Assembly: GCA_033398695.1 (NCBI GenBank)
Contig: CM065817.1
Location: 67,134,001-67,198,000 of the forward strand
Source of the DNA: Orobanche coerulescens
Lineage: Eukaryota > Streptophyta > Magnoliopsida > Lamiales > Orobanchaceae
Length of the DNA: 64,000 nucleotides
Direction of reading: 5' to 3'
The notes beneath the pieces were generated by a model, which worked only from the letters and a program-made list of their open reading frames with translations, was not told the origin of the DNA and searched no databases. A program made the position numbers and the translations under genes. Below are positions 55,096 to 64,000 of the stretch, in pieces. Numbering within the stretch: position 1 is the stretch's first letter; each line of letters begins with the position of its first letter.

Positions 55096-56784
55096 TGAGA
55101 TGTCCGTCGCCCCGATATTTCAGAACTTCACTTCATTTTTTCGCCCTTTAACCCTCAGGGATGGATTTTGGCTCTTCTAACTTGATTATGGGCTTGAGGG
55201 CATGGATTTGGAGCTCGAGATATGAAGATGTTGTTGATTCTTGAGGTGTTGATTGTTCATCTTTAAGAGGTATGTTGGTTGATCCTCTCTTTATTTTTGG
55301 GTTTTGATGATTGTTGGTGATGATTAATCCATGTGCTGATATATTATGGGAGTGTTGTGATGATTCTTGAAGTTTCGTAGAGTTTGAGTTGAGGAAGATG
55401 ATATGTGTATATATATGTATATATATTGGATTATGTTGTTGTTATGAACATGATTATGGAATCGTGGTGCTCTTGGTCTTGATTATAAACATGGATATGG
55501 TAGTATTGTTATGATTCTTGATGTTATGTGAAGTATTTGTTGAAGAAGATGATAGTTTGGAAGTTAGATAACATATTGGATTATGTTGTCTTGGTGATTC
55601 TGAACAAAGTGATGTTAATTAGATATGATTATGGATTAATACATGTTCTTGAAGAACTCTTGAATTATATGTCATGATATCATGAATATGTGTAAGGTGT
55701 TGGTGTTTTGGATGTGAATATGGAATATTCATATCTAGAACCAAGTATGTGTTTTGGTATAATGTTCGTATAGGAATACGAATATGATTACGAGTTTGAT
55801 GAGATTAATAGTCATCTTTGAGTTTGGAAGTTCATACATATTGAACAAGTGTTGATTGAATTATTTGACAGCCTTGGAATATAATTACTTATAATGTTGA
55901 ACTAATTGGATGGTCTGGATTGATGATGATAATCGGTAATTGGTTTTAACTATGAATTTACAAGGAGGAATCTTGTGAATTCGTATTTAAGATTGAATTT
56001 GGAATCGATAATGTTTAGACCCTTGTTATTGGTTTGAATTGATTACTGCTATTATTATCGGATTTCGGTTTGTGTTGCGGATATGAGTTTGTAATTGTTT
56101 GAGTTTTATTGTTCGGTTTTGTATGATTGAGGTATTGTTGAACCGTTGAGTTTGTTGGTTGGGTATATCGATTGTTGATTGTTATCGAACTTGTTGTTAA
56201 TCGATTATTGCAATAGGTTGTGATAATTCATCGTTGATTATGACCGTTGTGTTGCGGTTGAGGTCGAAGAGTTCATAGATTGCTTTTAGTCGGGCTGAGG
56301 AGCTTGTAGACGAAGGCTATGGAATTGGTAATAGATTTATCGTATCGGTATCGAGGCAATTTGTACTTGATTAGTTCATAATTAATGAATGATTTTGATT
56401 TCATTTCATTTATAATTCATATAGCAATGATATTATAAATGTAAATTGTCAGGATGATAGTTGGTATATTGTGCTTTGGTTTGGATTAAATCATAATGTA
56501 TATAATTTAAATGTGTTTGGTGAAGACGGAGAGGTGAGTTATTTTCGATCTGTGATATGGAATGTCGGATATCGAGGATAGTTTATCGTATTGATATTAA
56601 TGGATTGTACTTCATTCGAGATTATTTGGATAACTGTGTATTCGTTCAGGGATGTTTGTTCGTGGAAGGGATATTATCTTCGGCTTTGAAGTAATTTAAG
56701 TATTGTTCAGTTATGAGGATAATTATTCTGTTGAATTGTTGTATATCTTGTATGTTGAGGTTTCGTATAATGACATTTGTATTG

Positions 56785-56935
56785 ACTGTTCGTTGAGGGA
56801 TGTTGATCCCAGGGCCATTGTTTGGTATCAATGGTTGTGTTGATCGATTGTTGAGGGATGTTGATCCCAGGAGTGTTGGTATTGAGATCGTTGATCGTGT
56901 TAATCTTTCATTGGGGATGATGATCCCAGGATTGT
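56785..56935 (+). repeat. F tandem repeat around TGATCCCAGG
   Basis: Three units with GGGATGTTGATCCCAGG/GGGATGATGATCCCAGG, about 60-70 bp apart. Confidence 0.75.
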
Positions 56936-57409
56936 TGTTTTGGATATTAATTGGCCGCGTCGACTTTTCATTGTCAGTTTGTTGTTGTTCACTTTGGGGA
57001 GTCTTTTTTATCCTTATTGGATATGTGATTCTTTGAGTTCCGTTGTTCTGTTGCATCGTGACATATCTGGAGTCATATCCGCATGCCGATTGGTTATGTG
57101 TAGGATTTTCAGGGCAGGCACGTATAGTCATGTGCTGGGTTCATGACCTCACATTGAGCTGTGCACACGAGACGTACTTTGTGAGACTGATTAAGTACAA
57201 GACCACACGTGTATTCGATCAATACTCGGGGTGGCTTGTGCACGGACATATTTCCGGATCGGGCGTACTGTGACGTCCATCTTTGAGCCATATTGATTGG
57301 TCATTCATCCTCCATTTATGGTTGGGTATGTTCGACGATTTGCGACTGGTTGTTCGTACGCCCGAGGGGTATGTTCGACAGTCGGGGTTATTTCCTTGAG
57401 ATCCATTAT

Positions 57410-57630
57410 ATTTGATCTTGTTTGGAGTTTATCATGTTGGCGGTATTCTCGGTTATTGTTGATCCTTTGTTGATCGTGTTTGGAGTTTACCATGTTGATG
57501 ATATTCTCAGTCATTATTGATCCTTAGTTGGTCTTGTTTCGAGTTTATCATGTTGATGATATTCTCGGATGTGTTTTGACCTTTGGTTGGTCGTATTGGA
57601 GTTATCATGTTGATGATATTCTCGGTTGAT
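57410..57630 (+). repeat. F tandem repeat around GATATTCTCGG, four units
   Basis: GAGTTTATCATGTTGATGAT then ATTCTCGG recurs four times at about 60-bp spacing, with TTGATCCTTTGTTGATCGTG-type spacers. Confidence 0.82.
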
Positions 57631-58546
57631 GTATTGGTTGATCTGGTTATTGATCATATGACTGTTTGGGCTTCGTGTCGATGTTTCTGGACTTGTTGTC
57701 TTTGGCCTTCAGATGTATTATGTATATTTGGTTCGTATCAGGATTGTTATCTGATTGTGCGATCCAACGAAGAGGATTTGACACAGATGGATTATTCCAC
57801 ACTTATGAGTTATGATGATGTTTTGATAATTCTAGGTATTGTTTGAATACAGTACAGATGGTTGTAGTTGATTTCATTTCGTCATTTGAGAATGTGAAAT
57901 GTGGGTTATGGTGAGTATTGGGTTGATATGGATTATCACGAGATGGTAGGGTTATGACGGTAAGATTATATTGGTAGTATTCTCACTTTGTAATTACATT
58001 GGTATGTAATTATTTATGTGATGTGATCATTATCATTATTGAGTATTGTGGCAGACCCCGTTGTGGGCTTTATTTTTAGGTACTTGTAGATCGAGCTAGT
58101 AGTGGTCGTGAAGAGATGAGCTTCCTGGGTGATACTGGATATGGCATTATTTTGGGACTCGAGTATTTGACTGGTTGTTTTATTCCGCTGCAAATGTATA
58201 TTTTGAACTGTGTTTATATCCGCTGCGTGTGTATTTTAAAATGGTTTGTCGGTACTTTTACCAACTTGTGTGTATTTTAAAATGGCCTTTTGGGTACTTC
58301 ATAAATTTGGGTTTATCTCGCAAAACCTTTTTCCCCAAACTATTCTTCGTCGGTACGTGTAAGTGGTGGCTTAGCGTACATTCTGAAAGTGTTGAATTTT
58401 GACATTTTTGGCCTTTTACTTTCAAATGGTATTTTATGACGGTATTTGGAAACAGATTTTTGGAGACCATTTGAGTATTTGAAATATATTACCGTCATCG
58501 GCCTTTTTGGCGTATTTGAAATGATTACGAAAATGATTTTAGCCTG

Positions 58547-58608
58547 GTGGGTTCCGGCGCAGGGCCCACGGCGCTGTAATATCCCCGAATGGTTTTTGGG
58601 GTGTTACA
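58547..58608 (+). promoter_or_regulatory. F double hairpin at the LTR end
   Basis: GTGGGTTC pairs with GGGCCCAC (58547-58569, with G-T pairs). TGTAATATCCCC then pairs with GGGGTGTTACA at the terminus. Confidence 0.6.
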
Positions 58609-59554
58609 TTTGCATAGCGTCCTGGTTTTCTGTAGTTATAGCAAAGATTAGAATCTCTGGATGATTGTGATTTAGTACTTACCTTGTTGAAGGGTTTAGG
58701 CCTATAGGGAGCCTTTATGGGTTTCTTAACGAATTTCCAAAATTTGTGCATGAGCAAGGCCATTTCATCTTGTGACAGAATGTCATCATCACTGTCAGCT
58801 GTTTTGGATGTAGCTTTGGATGTGTTGGAAGTAGAGCTATGCCTCTTTTCGGATACAACAGCGAGTGTTGTAGTCTTTGCATGTGACTCTTCAGCATTTT
58901 CTCTCCTATCAATATCATTCTCAAATCTTCAAGGTCAGAGAAGAGATCTTAAGTAGATATATCATTTAAATTACAAGACACACGCATAGTTGTGGTCTTA
59001 ATGTCCCATCGGTTAGGGAATGATCTAAGTATTTTAAAATTTTTCTCCTTTGGTTATACACTTTACCCAATACTTCAGGTTCACTGACAATGCGGTAAAT
59101 CTGAGGTCAACTTCCTAAGAGTTTCAGAAGATTTCATTTCAGAAGATTCAAATTGTTGCGTGAGTTTTGAAATATTGTTTTCTTTTGAGAGCTTAGTTCC
59201 CTTACATATTAACTTGAGTTTCTCCTAGATTTCTTTGGCTGTCTTGCAGCTCTTTACCTTGTATAATGTGCCTTTCTCAAGAGTGACAAATAACGCATTC
59301 TTGGCGACATTGTCTAGATTCGCACGTTTGTTATCATCGGTTTTCCACTATTCCCTTTCTTTCTCAAGCTTTTCTGCATGAGGTTGTCCTTCTATTCTGG
59401 ATGCTGGATTGACCTTCATAATTTTGATAGGTCCTTCTTGAATGATAAAAATTATTTCTTTGTGCATTGCTGCAAGATGGATTTCCATCCCGATTCTCCA
59501 GTCATCAAATTCATTAATTGAAAATATGGGGACTTTGATCATATATGTATCCAT
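58609..59554 (-). pseudogene. gag: Copia Y gag, main part
   Basis: ATG at 59552-59554 begins MDTYMIKVPIFSINEFDDWR, followed by GMEIHLAAMHKEI, the N-terminal Gag block of Sirevirus-like copia. Further blocks in broken frames are DDNKRANLDNVAKNALFVTL, FPNRWDIKTTTMRVSCNLND, DLFSDLEDLRMILI and the knuckle CYNYRKPGRYA, whose second cysteine is Tyr. F inserted between the Ala and Asn codons of this knuckle. Stops occur after EKERE and in the middle. A polyprotein of this type binds and packages the element RNA. Confidence 0.8.
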
Positions 59555-59650
59555 GGAAATAGTAGGATGAATGATAGAGATATAAAAATGATTTTTTCAA
59601 AAGATAGTGATTTGTGGATCAAGAATCGACTGATTCTTTGTAGAATCAAT

Positions 59651-59663
59651 CTCTTTGATACCA
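59651..59663 (-). other. Copia Y primer binding site
   Basis: Minus strand TGGTATCAAAGAG, two bases after the LTR end GGCCAACA; a common copia iMet variant. Confidence 0.88.
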
Positions 59664-59938
59664 CTTGTTGGCCACAATATACTATTATACAGCTTAGAAG
59701 GGGGGGGGGGGTTGAATAATATGTACTCTTTTTCGAAGTTTAAGTTTACATAGCAAAAGTCTGAAACTAAGTTGCTGTAAGTATAGCAACTAGACAATAT
59801 CCTATAGCTTGGTGCTTACAGGGTTTTCAAGATAAGTATACTAAATCATAGGCAGTATAAAAATAATAAGGACAAAAAGTAATGACACAATTTAATGTGG
59901 TTCGAGGTAATCCCCTCTACGTCCACAGGTCCTCTATA

Positions 59939-62830
59939 TGTAATATCCGACTGTAATTTTTCATTTTTACCTGTCATTGTATTATTCGGATAATCTGATT
60001 ATCATGAATCGTTGCATTTAGTATTATGTTGAGGTATTATAGATTTGAATTTCATATCGTTGTTATTTCATTTCATATGTTATGATTCGATGTTAATTGG
60101 AGAGTTGCATTTTCGAATTTTTCTGTTGATGTAGCGTATGCTACATAGTATGATTAACGTACGCTAATCCTTTGCCTTAGTGTGCGTAATGTTTCCTCTG
60201 TTGCGTACGCTAAGAGGGAATCTGGCATCAGTTGACTTCAGCAGGTGAACTCCTTAGCCGTTGGCATGCATGTGAGTAATGTCTGAGCTGTCATGTCGGC
60301 CAGAGTCAACTTTTCTTAGCGTGCGTAACCCCTTTTTGATTAGCGTGCGCTAACGACCTTCGAATTCAAGACAGTAGCCACTGTAAGATGCTTACGTACG
60401 TAATATCGACAGGTTAACGTACGTAAGTGTGTTAGCGTACGCTAAACTGTTCCGATAGCGTGCGCTAAGTATGTACAGTCTATTTATAGGACCAGCCTGT
60501 TTTTCATTTCTTCAAAACTCCAAACCGATTCTCTCTCCATATATCGTCCCTCTGCACTCCCAAACCGATATCAACCTCCCCCAACTTGCATCTAAGCCTT
60601 AAATCTTGGAGTGGAGCTCATTTCCTTGGAGATTAAGAGGTGTTCTTGAGCTTGGAGTATATTTTATCATAACATTGAAATTGTTCTTCATTTCTGGAGG
60701 TAGGTGTACTTTCCTCTCTGTATTATTTTCATATGTTGATGTTAATAACGAATTATACTTCACCTAGAGTAGATTAATCAAGTAAAACATAGTTTTAATC
60801 CAACCTTTTTAACACTTTTGATGAATATGATAAATGAGGGTTTGAGATGATGTGTTCTTGATGAGATAGTGATTCTAACCACATTGTAACTATCATGCTC
60901 ATCTTGTTGGATGAATTTAGCTTAGTAGAATACCTTCGAATCAGTTAACTTCACCGTAATTAGATTTAACTAATAGAGTTGTTATCATGAAGTGATTAAA
61001 TACCATTTTAAGTTTTCACTTACCTTGGGAAGAACTTGGCCATGTTAGAAGTAGAAGGATGTCTTCTTACTCAGATTTCTTAAGAATCATATTCTCCTTA
61101 TGTTTAGCTCAGCAAGGTTTTGAATGGTTAAGGATATTTGTGAAACCAACAACAACAACTTTTCATTAATCTAATGTGTTGAGAACTTAGAATACTTTGA
61201 TCATCATACTAGATAGTTGGTGAATTTATCCTGATGTTAATGGATCGTCCAGCCTTGTAACGAAAGATTTGGATAACCTTCATGGATATGGTGTAATCTC
61301 ATAACTAATAGCCTTGTTGTAAGCTTAATATTCAATTTAGATGAGAGGAGGATGATCATAAATGTGCAGATTTTTCCTTTCAATGTTTTAATGTTTTGGA
61401 AAGTTTAATCATCATAAGATGATCTTAACATCATAATTGGTTATTCAACATACCCTTGATAGAACTCTTGTTTATGATGAACCATGCGAACATTCAGTAA
61501 AAGTATTGTAAACCGATTTTTATGGTTGTAATGATGTTAAAAGAACTCCTGACACAAGGCTTCGATAATTGGAGATAGCAAACTATTCTAAAGGATTGTA
61601 GGATGGCGTCTTACTAATCCTATATTGATAATTATACGAATATGTTATTGAGTAAAATGTATTTTGTTTAAGGTTGATTGTTCGAGTAAACAATATTTGT
61701 CGAGGACCATTCGTTCGTTCCCACAAGAAGAGGACTATTCTCGTCTCCGTATTGAGGCAAGTTATCTTGCTTGGTTATAATGATGATTAGATTCTTGTGA
61801 TGGTTATATATTTCATGTGTATGAATTGTTCATGTAATGTTTGTCGTGATTTGACATTGTCCTTGACGTTATTCCGTTTTCTTCATGGGGTTGCATTCCC
61901 AAGTACGTCGCTTTGAATCGTTGATCTCGTTGGTCTTATTTTCACTTCGGTGAGTTTTTCTTGATCCTTAATTGGATATGTGATTTATTGAATTCGTTGT
62001 CATGTTGTATCGTGACATATCCGGAATCATATCTGCGTTCCGATTGGTCATTGTGTAGGATTTTTAGCCAGGCACATATATAGTCATGCGTGGATATTAT
62101 TACGCATTGGGTATGCACACGAGACGTAGTTCGTGAGGCTAATTAGGTACATCGTCACACGTATATTCTGGATTCCGTATACGGGGTGGACATGTGCACG
62201 GACACATTTCCGGATCGGGCGTACTGTGATGTCCATCTTGAGCTATATTGTTAATCGTTCATAGTCCATGTATGATTGGATGTGTTCGACGATTTGTGAC
62301 TGATTGTTTCATACGCCCAAGGGGTATGATTAATAGTCGGAATGTTTTCCTTGAAATCTATATATGTGAATTGTATAATGTCGGAAGAATTAATTATCAT
62401 GTATATCTGACCCTGTGTTATGGGCGAAATACTTGTATTGTATTTTAGGTTGAGGCAAAGGCAAGGCACGGGAAGAGCATGTTGATGGCGAAGGGTTCGA
62501 AGGATACTAGTTCGGGGGCCCCACATCTTTTTTTGTCCTATTATGTTAAACCGTGTTATGTTATTTTATTTCCTGCTTCATTTAAATTGCTATCTGGTTG
62601 TATTGACATTTGAAGTATTTTCCATCTCCATATGGTTTATACTTTTTTTTCGGATCCTGTGTATTATAAGGCCGTTGGCCATATTTTTGATAAACTCCTA
62701 ATCGGAGTAATGACTAGTCATTGTGGTTCGGTATCACAAATAATATTTATTTAATCTGTTTTGGATATCGCTTGGTGGGTCCCAGTGTGGGGTCCACCGC
62801 ACTGTAATAGCCGCCTTTTGGGGTGTTACA
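59939..62830 (+). mobile_element. Solo gypsy LTR G (2892 bp)
   Basis: TGTAATATCCGAC to TTTTGGGGTGTTACA, with exact duplications CTATA at 59934-59938 and 62831-62835. The block 61980-62340 is similar to 57025-57395 of F (GTGACATATCCGGAATCATAT, CACGAGACGTA, TTTCCGGATCGGGCGTACTG), so F and G are sister families. End hairpin GGTGGGTCCC/GGGGTCCACC at 62774-62798. Confidence 0.9.
60131..60488 (+). promoter_or_regulatory. G palindrome cluster and TATA-like box
   Basis: About ten sites, for example TAGCGTATGCTA, TTAACGTACGCTAAT, TTAGCGTGCGCTAAC and CTTACGTACGTAAT, then TATTTATA at 60481-60488 and a CT-rich start near 60530-60560. Confidence 0.66.
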
Positions 62831-63772
62831 CTATACAGGAGTAAGAAGTTTACTAAAATCCTAGCGTACACAACTGTATGATTTTAACTAAACTTGTCGT
62901 TGTATCATTCACACAGATTTATACTACCGACTGTAGCTTGATCCGTTCACACATATTGGCTTTAGGCTTTTCCACTAGCTTCTTCTCATACAGATTGAAG
63001 CTTCGTCCTGAACTCTATTCTTCCCACACAGGTAGGAATAGCTTTACTTAGTCCACACAGGGCTAAGGATCTCAACAGTAGGTTTTTGAAGTAACACGAA
63101 GTGAACAATAGTTGTAGGCCTGGTAAGCTTCATTGTAGATGTGCTGTTCTTTGTTGAGGACTTGGATCAAGATATATGCTGTATGCTTTAAGAAATATAT
63201 TGCTCTTTAGATGATAAGCTTGATGTTCAGTCTAGCAGAAGTTCAGTTTTCAGTAGTTGTCATTGTTCTTTTGGTGAGCAATGTCCTCTTGCTTGAGCTA
63301 TTTATAACCTTGGAAATAGATCCGTTCTAAATGTAACCGTTTGCCGGTTGGTGAGATTTAGACAACTCTGATTGGAGGCTTCAGATTTTTAAAATTAAAT
63401 ATGTTTCACATTATTGCTTCATACATTCTTTTTTATCCGCATTAAATGCTCTTCTATCTATAGTCTCTTTGGCTGCATTAAATGCTGTCCTTCCAGCATT
63501 AAATGCTACTTTAAAACCATAAATACATTACGAATAAAGAAATTTTATTTCACACTGGTTTAAAGCTCATTCTAAGTCCTGTTAGTTTTGTGTTTTATTT
63601 TTCTTAAAGTAAAATACCTACATCATTGTTTGTTGTAGCCGACGTCTTATTTTGCTGTACTCTGAAGGCTTAGCTGTAGGATTTGTCTTCTTTGGGCGCT
63701 GCATGGTTTTGTGCTGTAGGGATAGACTGTAGGGTGCATTTATCAATATACATAGTATTATTTTTCCCAACA

Positions 63773-64000
63773 ATATTATATCACTCATAGTAGAGGTACC
63801 CATAGGACCCGACCGTGCACCATGAGACCCATGGACCCAGAACCAAGCACGGGTGGGGTCCGAGTCTTAAGTTTTCAGACCTTTCGACTCGTGGGTAGAT
63901 TCAAATTTCAAAATAAAATAAAATAAAGAAACGACCATTGGGTCCGAGGGGTCCAATGGCTAAATTTAAAAAAAAAAATCAGAAATTAAACCAACAAATA
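63773..64000. other. Unrecognised flank right of copia Y
   Basis: GC-richer, with GGACCC/GACCC words around 63800-63870, then A-rich sequence. I recognise no gene or element here. It should be the right-hand host sequence of Y. Confidence 0.4.

Larger units (their letters stand above)
54227..58608 (+). mobile_element. Solo gypsy LTR F (4382 bp)
   Basis: TGTAATATACCGG to TTTGGGGTGTTACA, with duplications TTTAC (54222-54226) and TTTGC (58609-58613) that differ by one transition. No internal region is attached. It contains palindromes (54505-55075), TTATATAAG (55087-55095), two tandem arrays and a segment shared with G. A very long LTR, comparable to large plant gypsy LTRs. Confidence 0.88.
51339..63772 (-). 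mobile_element. Copia Y (Sirevirus-like), with solo LTRs F and G inside
   Basis: Minus-strand element: 5' LTR at right (59666-63772), primer site, gag, pre-integrase, part of integrase, 3' UTR, polypurine tract, 3' LTR at left (51339-52370). RT and RNase H are deleted. Flanks do not show a clear 5-bp duplication (CTCTT left, ATATT right), so one end may be rearranged. Confidence 0.82.
59666..63772 (-). mobile_element. Copia Y 5' LTR, interrupted by solo LTR G
   Basis: Plus strand TGTTGGCCACAATATAC to TTTTTCCCAACA. Pieces 59666-59938 and 62831-63772. A run of G at about 59699-59711 lies near its start. The right piece shares CATTAAATGC and TTTATAACCTTGG blocks with the 3' LTR and the X LTR. 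Confidence 0.85.

Noticed and set aside
56646..57131. A 161-codon minus-strand frame with Asn/Pro-rich repeats
   Set aside because: It lies antisense in solo LTR F over tandem repeats, with no domain or relative in the sister LTR G.
51339..63772. A target-site duplication for copia Y
   Set aside because: Flanking pentamers CTCTT and ATATT do not match, so I do not claim one.

Overview
The window is repeat-dense flowering-plant nuclear DNA made almost entirely of nested LTR retrotransposons. I found no convincing single-copy host gene and no tRNA gene. The plant assignment rests on Ty3/gypsy elements with tRNA-iMet-type primer sites and chromovirus-like pol, Ty1/copia elements of Sirevirus character (third ORF after pol, G-rich polypurine tracts), and a 5S-rRNA-derived LTR of Cassandra type. 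The species cannot be named from the sequence.

Layout. 1-19252: a minus-strand gypsy element in tandem (internal A, LTR-1, internal B, LTR-2; its left end lies outside the window). LTR-2 is split at 8608-17450 by a complete plus-strand non-coding gypsy derivative with ~3 kb LTRs (here 'LARD'; TSD ATGAA). 19253-26388: 3' half of copia element W (RNase H, third ORF, 3' LTR), whose LTR is split by solo LTR H (21916-25131; TSD CGCAC). 26400-27450: pol fragment of copia X. 27451-~34240: gypsy C, the only element here with protease, RT, RNase H and integrase, all broken. 34245-47253: X 3' UTR and 3' LTR, split by gag-only gypsy D (35361-46669; TSD AACAG), whose first LTR contains a 5S-derived LTR plus the 3' end of copia E. 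47254-50577: copia Z, minus strand (gag 5' part, PBS, 5' LTR). 50578-51338: coding fragment V. 51339-63772: copia Y, minus strand, with solo LTR F (54227-58608; TSD TTTAC/TTTGC) inside a gag zinc knuckle and solo LTR G (59939-62830; TSD CTATA) inside its 5' LTR. 63773-64000: unrecognised.

Insertion order read from interruptions: V hosts Z, Z hosts X, X hosts W, W hosts the A/B array, and A/B hosts LARD (six layers). X also hosts C and D, and D hosts E.

How the parts may work together. A/B, LARD and D lack pol, so if they moved they needed enzymes in trans. They share with C the tRNA-iMet-type primer site, a hairpin just before the polypurine tract and a double hairpin at the LTR end. The most striking shared feature is a cluster of short CpG-containing palindromes (TTACGTACGTAA, TTACGGCCGTAA, TAGCGCGCGCTA and decayed forms) just upstream of a TATA-like box. 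It occurs in the LTRs of six gypsy groups and of one copia element, and again inside copia W ahead of its third ORF, where it looks like an internal promoter. That shared module is my main candidate for an undescribed system.
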